In this document: one piece after another, positions 25,125 to 32,584 of the stretch
Layout of the letters: every line of letters begins with the position of its first letter
Position numbering within the stretch: the first letter of the stretch is position 1
Notes under the pieces: generated by a model
Seen by the model: only the letters and a program-made list of their open reading frames with translations
What the model was told of the DNA's origin: nothing
Databases searched by the model: none
Position numbers and translations under genes: made by a program
Source of the DNA: Saccharothrix sp. S26
Lineage (GTDB): Bacteria; Actinomycetota; Actinomycetes; Mycobacteriales; Pseudonocardiaceae
Direction: 5' to 3'
DNA length: 64,000 bases
Assembly (NCBI RefSeq): GCF_021390395.1
Contig: NZ_JAJUWT010000028.1
Location: forward strand, 1 to 64,000

Positions 25125-25494
25125 CCCACCCCGTCCCGATTCCGATTTCCCTCCCGATTGCCCTACCCGCCACCTCTCCCACTGCCCTGCCCACGCCTCC
25201 TCGCCGCCGGGCCGGCCGTTTCATCCGGCTAACGTGAGAAATGCGATTCAGGTTGTCAAAGGTTGCACGATTCCCCCTCCCGAGTGACACCCACATCGGA
25301 CCCGCCACCCCACCGCAAAGGCCCGATTTGACATGGGTTCGGGTGCTTTAGGCTGGTCGAAGCCGGACAGGCTTGGCGGGCGCTTTATCCGCCATGCCTG
25401 CCCGGCTTTGGCCTGCCTGGAGCACCCGTACGGGCCCCATGTCAAATCGAGCCGGACCCAACCCCCGACTACACCCAACCCATCCCTCACAACC
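25125..25494. other. Intergenic region carrying a structured repeat
   Basis: No credible gene lies in these 370 bp. The first 200 bp are pyrimidine-rich with no obvious signal; the rest holds the 126-nt hairpin at 25324-25449. Translatable frames across the hairpin are by-products of the repeat. Confidence 0.6.
25324..25449. repeat. 126-nt near-perfect long hairpin element
   Basis: Nested inverted repeats: CGATTTGACATGGG (25324-25337) with 25436-25449, CGGGTGCT (25340-25347) with 25421-25428, AAGCCGG (25360-25366) with 25402-25408, and CAGGCTTGGCGG (25368-25379) with 25389-25400 (one mismatch), leaving a 9-base loop. It sits downstream of both convergent genes. I recall very similar dispersed elements in Pseudonocardiaceae genomes, often mis-annotated as hypothetical proteins; that recollection is unverified. 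Confidence 0.8.
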
Positions 25495-26736
25495 TCACCC
25501 CTCCAACATCACACCCACCGCCGCGAACGTGTTCGTCACCACCTTGTCCCCGCGCTGCAACTCCCCCGCCTCCACCGCCAACCGCGCCCCCGGCGCGCGC
25601 TCCCGCAAAGCCAGCAACGCCGCCCGCGCCTCGATCCGCGCCAAGTGGTGCCCCAAGCAGTAATGCACCCCGTGCCCGAATGTCGCGTGCCCCAACGCCG
25701 CGTTGCCACCCACCGGCACCCGCCACGGGTCGAACACGCCCGCCGTCGGCCCGTGCACCTCCGGGTCACGCCCGGCCGTCCCGAGCCCGATCATCACGAC
25801 CGCTCCCGCCGGGATGGCCCCTTCCGACACCTCGATGTCCTCCTTCGCCCGGTAGTGCGGTGTCACGCGCACCGGCGGGTCCCAGCGGGCGGTTTCCTCC
25901 ACCGCCGCACCCACCGTCTCCTCGTCCAGCGCTTCCCACGCACCCGGTGTGGACAGCAGCGCCACGGCAGCGTTCCCGATCAACCCGGTCGTCGTCTCGT
26001 GCCCCGCGACCACCAGCAGGATCGCCGTGGTGAGCAGCTCCTCCGGGCTCAACCGCTCCCCGTCGACCCGCGCCCGCACCAACCCGCTGAGCAACGCGTC
26101 GTCCGGTTGGTCCCGCTTGTACTCGATCAGCCCGGCCAGGTAGCCGACCATCGCGTCCGACGCGGGCACCACGAGTTCCGGCCGTTCGGTCATCATCGCC
26201 GTCGTCCAGCGGTGCAGTTGGTGACGGTCTTCGGCGGGCACGCCGAGCAGGTCGCAGATCACCGCCAACGGCAGCGGGAAGGCCAGGCCGTCGATCAGGT
26301 CGGCGTCGTCCGGCAGGGCGGCGACCAGTTCCCGCGCGGTCTTCTCCACCGCCTCTTTCAGCGCGTTGACGCGGCGCGGGGTGAACGCCTGTGACACGAG
26401 CGCGCGCAGTTTGCGGTGGTGCGGCGGGTCGGTGTTGAGCATGGACGGGCCGATGACGCGCGACAGGTCGGTCGGCCGTCCCTTGCGCGCCAACTGGTCC
26501 TGCATCGCGGCGCGCAGCCCGGCCGCGTCCTTGGCCAGCCGGTCGTCGGCGAGCAGGGCGCGGGTCGCCGCCAACCCCATGGTGGTGACGAGGACTTCGA
26601 GGCCGTTGGGCAGTTCGGCGTGGTGGACGGGGCCGAGGCGGGCCAGCGCGTCCTCGTGGGCGTGGTGTTGCCAGCCGCGCAGGGGGCCGCCGACGAGGGC
26701 CTGTCGGTCCGGGGCGAACTCGGCGGCGAGCGGCAC
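25495..26736 (-). CDS. Cytochrome P450
   Basis: 413 residues of a soluble bacterial P450. Signatures: I-helix AGHETTTGLIGNA, K-helix ExxR in EETAR, and heme ligand C360 in FGHGVHYCLGHHLAR. The substrate is unknown. The GTG at 26736 is preceded by GAGGAG; the 72 upstream in-frame residues are non-coding. The 5' region holds several TACGGAG half-sites. No redox partner is adjacent. Confidence 0.92.
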   Translation of the reverse strand: MPLAAEFAPDRQALVGGPLRGWQHHAHEDALARLGPVHHAELPNGLEVLVTTMGLAATRALLADDRLAKDAAGLRAAMQDQLARKGRPTDLSRVIGPSMLNTDPPHHRKLRALVSQAFTPRRVNALKEAVEKTARELVAALPDDADLIDGLAFPLPLAVICDLLGVPAEDRHQLHRWTTAMMTERPELVVPASDAMVGYLAGLIEYKRDQPDDALLSGLVRARVDGERLSPEELLTTAILLVVAGHETTTGLIGNAAVALLSTPGAWEALDEETVGAAVEETARWDPPVRVTPHYRAKEDIEVSEGAIPAGAVVMIGLGTAGRDPEVHGPTAGVFDPWRVPVGGNAALGHATFGHGVHYCLGHHLARIEARAALLALRERAPGARLAVEAGELQRGDKVVTNTFAAVGVMLEG

Positions 26737-26822
26737 GTGGTCTCCTCGTGGTGTGGGCTGGTGCGATCGGGTGGTGCGGCGTCCACCTTCGTGTGAACGT
26801 CGCACGCCGCGCATCCACCGCT

Positions 26823-26899
26823 CTCCGTAATCCGGGTGACGACGTACGGAGATCGGCGTACGCGGTGACGTCACCGTGGATACGGAGGTGTGTACGGAG
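26823..26899. promoter_or_regulatory. TACGGAG half-site array upstream of the P450
   Basis: CTCCGTA at 26823-26829 faces TACGGAG at 26845-26851. Two more direct TACGGAG copies lie at 26881 and 26893, and a perfect palindrome GGTGACGTCACC at 26864-26875. The surrounding stretch 26737-27064 holds no gene. This looks like a regulator-binding region for the P450 promoter. Confidence 0.45.
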
Positions 26900-27020
26900 G
26901 TTTGCCGATGCGGGGTCGCGCGCGGGTGCGGGACGCTGGCGGTGTCCGGCACCCCGACGGCCGGACACTCACCGGGCGGGTCAGGCGGGTAGGCCGCCGT
27001 CCGGCGTCCCGGGGGGCGGG

Positions 27021-27047
27021 GAGGGGCCGCACCCCGCGCGGCCCCTC
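27021..27047 (-). terminator. Hairpin terminator after the MarR gene
   Basis: A perfect 10-bp stem GAGGGGCCGC (27021-27030) with GCGGCCCCTC (27038-27047) and a 7-base loop, 18 bases beyond the MarR stop. No U-tract. Confidence 0.65.
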
Positions 27048-27064
27048 ATCCCATTGCCGGCGGG

Positions 27065-27526
27065 TCAGGTGTCGTGGGTGATCCGGTCGAGCACCCGGTG
27101 GAACACGCGGTCGAGCACGGCCGCCTCTTCGGTCGACAGGCCGTCGAACAGGTATCGCCGCACGGTCGCCACGTGACCGGGCGCGGCGGACTCGATCGCG
27201 GCACGTCCGGCGGCGGTGAGCCGCACCATGGAGCCGCGCGCGTCCTCCGCGCACTCCTCTCGCACGACCAGGCCGCGCTTCTCCATCCGCCCGATCTGGT
27301 GGGAGAGCCTGCTGCGCTCCCAGCCGACCGTCGCGCCCAGGTCACGCGACCGCACGACGCCGTCCGGGGCTTCCGACAGCGGCACGAGCAGGGCGTAGTC
27401 GGCGTTGGACAGCCCCGAGTCGCGCACGAGCTGCCGCTCCAACGCGCTGTGCAGCTCGCGGTTGACCGCCAGGTAGGCCTGCCACACGCGTGCCTCCCGC
27501 TCGTCGAGCCACCGGGGTTCGTCCAT
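27065..27526 (-). CDS. MarR family transcriptional regulator
   Basis: 153 residues. The winged helix comprises LSNADYALLVPLSEAPDG, RSRDLGATVGWERSRLSHQI (recognition) and the wing EECAEDARGSMVRLTAAG, with flanking dimerisation helices. The ATG at 27526 fits family length; a start 12 codons upstream would run through the operator. It is divergent from an LLM monooxygenase gene and very probably represses both through the paired TTGTTGACGTG sites in the 57-bp gap. Confidence 0.9.
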   Translation of the reverse strand: MDEPRWLDEREARVWQAYLAVNRELHSALERQLVRDSGLSNADYALLVPLSEAPDGVVRSRDLGATVGWERSRLSHQIGRMEKRGLVVREECAEDARGSMVRLTAAGRAAIESAAPGHVATVRRYLFDGLSTEEAAVLDRVFHRVLDRITHDT

Positions 27527-27544
27527 GGGGGCCACGCTAGCAAT

Positions 27545-27562
27545 TTGTTGACGTGTCATCAA
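27545..27562. promoter_or_regulatory. MarR operator 1
   Basis: TTGTTGACGTGTCATCAA, a near-palindrome. An almost identical copy lies 31 bp downstream. It sits between the divergent MarR and LLM starts. Confidence 0.7.
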
Positions 27563-27575
27563 TGCGCGTACTAGA

Positions 27576-27593
27576 TTGTTGACGTGTCCTCAA
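27576..27593. promoter_or_regulatory. MarR operator 2 overlapping the LLM start
   Basis: TTGTTGACGTGTCCTCAA, 17 of 18 identical to operator 1. It covers the GTG start of the LLM gene at 27584, so repression would block initiation directly. Confidence 0.7.
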
Positions 27594-28645
27594 AGGGAAT
27601 GCAGCTCGGCGTCTACAGCTTCGGCGACCGGCACCGCGACCCGATCACGGGTGAGCAGGTGTCGGTGGCCGACAAGCTCGCGCAGACGCTGGAGCGGATC
27701 AAGCTGGCCGACGAGCTGGGGCTGGGGTTCTACGGGCTGGGCGAGCACCACCTGGCCGACTACTCGATCTCCAACCCCGGCACGGTGCTGGCCGCCGCCG
27801 CGAGCGTCACGTCGCGCATCACGTTGAGCAGCGCGGTCACGGTGCTCAGCACCGAGGATCCGGTGCGGGTGTACCAGCAGTTCACCACGCTCGACCAGCT
27901 CAGCCGGGGCCGGGCGGAGCTGCTGGCCGGGCGCGGCTCGTTCACCGAGTCGTTCCCGTTGTTCGGCGCGAGCCTGGAGGACTACGACGAGCTGTTCGAG
28001 GAGAAGCTCGCGTTGTTGCTGCGACTGGACCGGGAGGACCCGATCACGTGGTCTGGCCGGTTCCGGGCCCCGCTGGACAACGCGCACGTCCACCCGCGAC
28101 CGTACGGTGAGCGGCTGCGGATCTCCGTGGGCACCGGCGGCAACCCGGAGTCGTCGATCCGCGCGGGGCTGCTGGGGTTGCCGGTGGTGTACGCGGTCAT
28201 CGGCGGGGAGCCGGAGCGGTTCGCGCCGCTGGTCGACCTGTACCGGCGCGCGGGCGAGGCGGGCGGGCAGGCGCCCGAGGGCCTGAACGTGACGATGAGC
28301 GCGATCGGTCTGATCGCACGGCGGTCGCAGGACGCCAAGGAAGCGTTTCACCCGTACTGGCTGGAGACGATGAAGTACGGCGCGCGGGCGCGCGGCTGGC
28401 CCGTGCCGTCGCGGGCGGAGTACGACGCGTGGACGCGGGGTGCGCGGTCGATCTTCGCGGGCAGCCCGCAGGAGGTGGCGGAACGCCTGATCTCGGTGGG
28501 CGGGCTGGTGAACGCCGACCGCTACGCGATGCAGATGGACTGGTCGGGTGTGCCGCACCACCTCGTCATGGAGGCGATCGAGCTGCTGGGCACCGAGGTG
28601 ATGCCGTTGGTGGACAAGGAACTCGGCCACTCCACTGTGGACTGA
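27584..28645 (+). CDS. LLM-class flavin-dependent monooxygenase
   Basis: 353 residues of luciferase-like fold: QLGVYSFGDRHRDP, FYGLGEHHLADYSISNP, SAVTVLSTEDPVRVYQQF, and flavin-contacting SVGTGGNPESSIRAG. MarR-linked members often act on small electrophiles or alkanals; the substrate here is not determined. The start is uncertain: the GTG at 27584 has no ribosome site but lies 9 bases past a TACTAG -10 candidate (27569-27574), suggesting a leaderless message. The ATG at 27599 has GGGA directly against it. Confidence 0.88.
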   Translation: MSSKGMQLGVYSFGDRHRDPITGEQVSVADKLAQTLERIKLADELGLGFYGLGEHHLADYSISNPGTVLAAAASVTSRITLSSAVTVLSTEDPVRVYQQFTTLDQLSRGRAELLAGRGSFTESFPLFGASLEDYDELFEEKLALLLRLDREDPITWSGRFRAPLDNAHVHPRPYGERLRISVGTGGNPESSIRAGLLGLPVVYAVIGGEPERFAPLVDLYRRAGEAGGQAPEGLNVTMSAIGLIARRSQDAKEAFHPYWLETMKYGARARGWPVPSRAEYDAWTRGARSIFAGSPQEVAERLISVGGLVNADRYAMQMDWSGVPHHLVMEAIELLGTEVMPLVDKELGHSTVD

Positions 28646-28658
28646 TCGGCCAGGAATC

Positions 28659-28685
28659 GGTGGTGTTACATGATGTGACACCACC
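28659..28685. promoter_or_regulatory. 27-bp palindromic operator upstream of the Pls-like gene
   Basis: GGTGGTGT (28659-28666) and ACACCACC (28678-28685) flank TACATGATGTG, giving near-complete dyad symmetry over 27 bp. It lies about 80 bp before the leader peptide. It resembles a TetR- or GntR-type operator; with no T-tract it is unlikely to be a terminator. Confidence 0.5.
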
Positions 28686-28766
28686 CACTCGTGGTCACGT
28701 GGCCGCGACGCGCAGGTGAATCCCCGGTAAAGTCGCAGGTCGGCGTTTTTCTTGGAGGACTTCACA

Positions 28767-28799
28767 GTGCGACTTCGTACCCCCGGTGCCAGTCGGTGA
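28767..28799 (+). CDS. 10-residue leader peptide coupled to the Pls-like synthetase
   Basis: The GTG at 28767 has a strong GGAGGA eight bases upstream and opens a 10-codon frame (MRLRTPGASR). Its TGA overlaps the GTG start of the synthetase at 28796 (GTGA). The synthetase start has no site of its own, so the leader likely delivers ribosomes by coupling. Its three arginines may matter if attenuation occurs. No known leader family is recognised. Confidence 0.5.
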   Translation: MRLRTPGASR

Positions 28800-31700
28800 C
28801 CATCGCCCCCGACACCGCGTTCCCCACGCTGACCGACACGCCGGCGCTGTTCCGCGCCGGCGCCGCCGCGCCCGCCCGCACCCTGGTCGACGTGCTGGCC
28901 GACACCGCGCGCCGGCACCCGGACTCCCCCGCCCTGGACGACGGCACGACCTCGTTGACCTATCGCGAGCTCCTCGACGAGGTCGCGGCGCGGTCGCGCG
29001 CGCTGGCCGAGGCGGGCATCGGTGTCGGTGACCGGGTCGGGGTCCGCGTGCCGTCCGGCACCGTCGACCTCTACCTCGCGGTGCTGGCCGTGCTCACCGC
29101 GGGCGCCGCGTACGTGCCCGTCGACGCCGACGACCCGGACGAGCGCGCCGACCTGGTGTTCACCGAGGCCGGGGTGTGCGCGGTCGTCGGCGACCGGCTG
29201 GAGCCGCGTGGCACGCCCCTGGGCCTGGGCGGCGGTCCCGGTCCGGACGACGACGCGTGGATCATCTTCACGTCCGGCTCGACGGGCAAGCCGAAGGGTG
29301 TCGCGGTCTCGCACCGGTCCGCCGCCGCGTTCGTGGACGCCGAGGCGCGGCTGTTCCTCCCGGACGACCCGATCGGCCCGGACGACCGGGTGCTGGCGGG
29401 CCTGTCGGTGGCGTTCGACGCGTCCTGCGAGGAGATGTGGCTGGCCTGGCGCAACGGCGCGTGCCTGGTCCCCGCGCCGCGGGCGCTGGTGCGCACCGGG
29501 TTCGACCTCGGCCCGTGGCTGGTCGAGCGGGAGGTCACGGTCGTGTCCACGGTGCCGACGCTGGCCGCGCTGTGGCCGGTGGACGCGTTGGACGACGTGC
29601 GGCTGCTCATCTTCGGCGGTGAGGCGTGCCCGCCGGAGCTGGCCGAGCGGCTCGCGGTCGAGGGCCGCGAGGTGTGGAACACCTACGGCCCGACCGAGGC
29701 GACCGTGGTGGCGTGCGCGGCGCGGTTGACCGGCGTCGGCCCGGTGCGGATCGGGTTGCCGCTGGACGGCTGGGAGCTGGCCGTGGTCGACGCGGCCGGC
29801 GCACCCGTCCCGATGGGCGGCTCGGGTGAGCTGGTGATCGGCGGGGTCGGGCTGGCCCGCTACCTCGACCCGGTCAAGGACGCCGAGAAGTTCGCGCCGC
29901 TGCCCGCGGTGGGCTGGGACCGCGCCTACCGCAGCGGTGACCTGGTCCGTGCCGAGCCCGAGGGCCTGGTGTTCCTGGGCCGGGCGGACGAGCAGGTGAA
30001 GCTGGGCGGGCGGCGGATCGAGCTGGGCGAGGTGGACGCGGCGTTGCAGGCGCTGCCCGACGTCGCCGGCGCGGCCGCCGCGGTGCGCACCACCAAGGCG
30101 GGCAACCAGGTGCTGGTCGGGTACGTGGTCGTGGGCGGGGGCTTCGACCAGGCCGCCGCGACGGCCCGGCTGCGGGCCGCGCTGCCCGCGGCGCTCGTGC
30201 CGCTGCTGGCCACCGTGGACACCCTGCCCACCCGCACGTCCGGCAAGGTGGACCGGGCCGCGCTGCCGTGGCCGCTGCCGTCGCTGGACGCGGCCGAGCC
30301 CGTCGACGACCTGACCGGCACCGAGCGGTGGCTGGCCGAGCAGTGGTCGCGGCTGCTGGGCACGCGGGTCGGTGCGCGGGACGCGGACTTCTTCGCCCAC
30401 GGCGGTGGCAGCCTCGCCGCGGCGCGGCTGGTCACCACGATCCGGACCCGCTACCCCAGCGGTTCGGTCAACGACGTCTACCAGCACCCGACGCTGCGCG
30501 CGTTGGCGGCGCGGCTGGACGACCTGGGCGGCCACCACGGCGTCACGCGCGAGGTCGCGCCGACGCCGCGCCGCGCCGGGGTGGCCCAGTCGTTGCTGCT
30601 CGTCCCGCTGATGGGGCTGGTCGGCCTGCGGTGGTCGGTGGCGCTGGCCGCGGTCGGCAACGTCGTCGGCTTCACCACGCCCGTGTCGTGGTGGTGGATC
30701 GCGGCCGGGTGGCTGGCGTTCGTCAGCCCACCCGGCCGGGTGGCGATCGCGGCGGGTGGCGCGCGGCTGCTGCTGCGCGGCCTGCGTCCCGGCACGTACC
30801 CGCGTGGCGGTGGCGTGCATTTGAGGCTGTGGACCGCCGAGCGGCTGGCCGCGTTCAGCGGTGCGACGAACCTGGCCGGGTCGTGGCTCACGCACTACGC
30901 CCGCGCGTTGGGCGCGAAGGTCGCCTCCGACGTGGACCTGCACTCCGCGCCGCCGGTGACCGGCATGCTCAAGCTCGGCAAGGGCTGCGCGGTCGAGCCG
31001 GAGGTGGACCTGTCCGGGCACTGGGTGGACGGCGACCGGCTGCACGTGGGCCGCATCCGGGTCGGGGCCGGCGCGGTCGTCGGCGCGCGCAGCACCCTGT
31101 TCCCCGGTGCGCGGGTCGGCAAGCGGGCGGAGGTGGCGCCCGGGTCGGGCGTGGTCGGCTCGGTGCCGACGGGCCAGCGGTGGGCCGGTGTGCCGGCGCA
31201 GCGCGACGGCAAGGCGGGCCGGCCGGGTCCGCGTCCGCCGCGTTCGTGGTGGTGGAAGCTGGTCTACGCGGTGACCACGTCGGCGTTGGGCCTGCTGCCG
31301 GTGGCGGCGGCCGTGGCGCCCGTGCTGCTGGTCGTGCGCGAGCCGCTGACCCTCGGGTCGGCGTTGCTGGCCGTGCCGGTGGCGACGGTGGCGTGGCTGG
31401 GCTCCTACGCGCTGCTGGTGCTGGTGTCCGTGCGGCTGCTCGGGATCGGGCTGCGGGCCGGGACGTACCCGGTGCACAGCCGGGTGGCGTGGCAGGCGTG
31501 GACCACGGAACGGCTGATGGACACCGCCAGGGTGGCGTTGTTCCCGCTGTACGCGAGCCTGTTCACGCCGGTGTGGCTGCGGGCGCTGGGGATGCGGGTC
31601 GGTCGCCGGGTCGAGGCCTCGACCGTGCTCGCGCTGCCGAAGATGACCACGATCGGCGACGGCGCGTTCCTGGCCGACGACACCATGGTCGCCTCCTACG

Positions 31701-32584
31701 AGCTGGGCGGCGGGTGGCTGCGCATCGCCGCGGCCCGGGTCGGCAAGCGCGCGTTCCTGGGCAACTCGGGCATGACCGCGCCGGGCCGCTCGGTGCCGAA
31801 CCGGGGTCTGGTCGGGGTGCTGTCGGCGACGCCGAAGCGCGCCAAGGCGGGCAGTTCGTACCTGGGCATGCCGCCGATGAGGCTGCCGCGCGCGGCGGAG
31901 CGGGGCGACCAGAGCCGCACGTTCGACCCGCCGCGGCGGCTGGTCGTGGCTCGCGCGCTGGTCGAGCTGTGCCGGGTCGTGCCGGTGATGTGCCACGTGG
32001 CGCTGGTGGTCGGCGTGCTGTTCGCGATCCGGGCGGTGGGCCCGTGGCTCGCCGGGCCGGTGCTGCTCGCGGCGGGTGTGCTGGCGTGCGCGGTGTCCGC
32101 GGCGGCGAAGTGGCTGCTGGTGGGCCGGTTCCGGGCGCGGGAGCACCCGCTGTGGAGCGGGTTCGTGTGGCGCAACGAGCTGGCCGACACGTTCGTCGAG
32201 GTGTTGGCCGTGCCGTGGCTGGTCGGCCGGGCGGGCGGGTCGCCGGTGATGGCGGCGTGGCTGCGGTCGCTGGGCGCGCGGATCGGGCGCGGCACGTGGG
32301 TCGAGTCGTACTGGTTCCCCGAGTCGGACCTGGTGCGGCTGGGCGACGGGGCGACGGTGAACCGGGGGTGCGTGGTGCAGACCCACCTGTTCCATGATCG
32401 GATCCTGCGCATGGACCAGGTGGGGTTGGCGGCCGGGGCGACGCTCGGACCGCACGGGATCGTGCTGCCGGGCGCGACGGTCGGCGCGCACGCGACGGTG
32501 GGCCCGGCGTCGTTGGTGATGCGCGGCGAGCACGTGCCCGACGGCACGCGCTGGCTGGGCAACCCGATCTCCGCCTGGCGATGA
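28796..32584 (+). CDS. Pls/PosA-family single-module nonribosomal peptide synthetase
   Basis: 1262 residues. An adenylation domain (about 15-500) has A3 FTSGSTGKPKG, A4 FDASCEEMW with the Asp that holds the alpha-amino group, A5 NTYGPTEATV, A7 YRSGDLV, A8 GRADEQVKLGGRRIELGEVD and A10 TRTSGKVDR. A thiolation domain follows with Ser539 in AHGGGSLA. The C-terminal half is the Pls/PosA terminal domain: paired membrane helices alternating with three hexapeptide-repeat regions (VRVGAGAVVGARSTLFPGA-like). Relatives make epsilon-poly-lysine or gamma-poly-diaminobutyrate by iterative coupling in the membrane. The monomer cannot be assigned here. Translation is coupled to a leader peptide and to the M1 peptidase (ATGA). 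Confidence 0.9.
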   Translation: MTIAPDTAFPTLTDTPALFRAGAAAPARTLVDVLADTARRHPDSPALDDGTTSLTYRELLDEVAARSRALAEAGIGVGDRVGVRVPSGTVDLYLAVLAVLTAGAAYVPVDADDPDERADLVFTEAGVCAVVGDRLEPRGTPLGLGGGPGPDDDAWIIFTSGSTGKPKGVAVSHRSAAAFVDAEARLFLPDDPIGPDDRVLAGLSVAFDASCEEMWLAWRNGACLVPAPRALVRTGFDLGPWLVEREVTVVSTVPTLAALWPVDALDDVRLLIFGGEACPPELAERLAVEGREVWNTYGPTEATVVACAARLTGVGPVRIGLPLDGWELAVVDAAGAPVPMGGSGELVIGGVGLARYLDPVKDAEKFAPLPAVGWDRAYRSGDLVRAEPEGLVFLGRADEQVKLGGRRIELGEVDAALQALPDVAGAAAAVRTTKAGNQVLVGYVVVGGGFDQAAATARLRAALPAALVPLLATVDTLPTRTSGKVDRAALPWPLPSLDAAEPVDDLTGTERWLAEQWSRLLGTRVGARDADFFAHGGGSLAAARLVTTIRTRYPSGSVNDVYQHPTLRALAARLDDLGGHHGVTREVAPTPRRAGVAQSLLLVPLMGLVGLRWSVALAAVGNVVGFTTPVSWWWIAAGWLAFVSPPGRVAIAAGGARLLLRGLRPGTYPRGGGVHLRLWTAERLAAFSGATNLAGSWLTHYARALGAKVASDVDLHSAPPVTGMLKLGKGCAVEPEVDLSGHWVDGDRLHVGRIRVGAGAVVGARSTLFPGARVGKRAEVAPGSGVVGSVPTGQRWAGVPAQRDGKAGRPGPRPPRSWWWKLVYAVTTSALGLLPVAAAVAPVLLVVREPLTLGSALLAVPVATVAWLGSYALLVLVSVRLLGIGLRAGTYPVHSRVAWQAWTTERLMDTARVALFPLYASLFTPVWLRALGMRVGRRVEASTVLALPKMTTIGDGAFLADDTMVASYELGGGWLRIAAARVGKRAFLGNSGMTAPGRSVPNRGLVGVLSATPKRAKAGSSYLGMPPMRLPRAAERGDQSRTFDPPRRLVVARALVELCRVVPVMCHVALVVGVLFAIRAVGPWLAGPVLLAAGVLACAVSAAAKWLLVGRFRAREHPLWSGFVWRNELADTFVEVLAVPWLVGRAGGSPVMAAWLRSLGARIGRGTWVESYWFPESDLVRLGDGATVNRGCVVQTHLFHDRILRMDQVGLAAGATLGPHGIVLPGATVGAHATVGPASLVMRGEHVPDGTRWLGNPISAWR

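Noticed and set aside
25333..25460. Apparent protein MGSGALGWSKPDRLGG... across the hairpin
   Set aside because: It is a translation of the inverted-repeat element, with no ribosome site and symmetric base pairing explaining the open frame.
28659..28685. Transcription terminator for the LLM gene
   Set aside because: The symmetry includes the centre (TACATGATGTG) and no T-tract follows, which fits an operator better.
27590..32533. Minus-strand ORF of 1647 codons opposite the LLM and Pls-like genes
   Set aside because: It is the antisense shadow of GC-rich genes: His/Arg/Gln/Pro-rich, with no domains.
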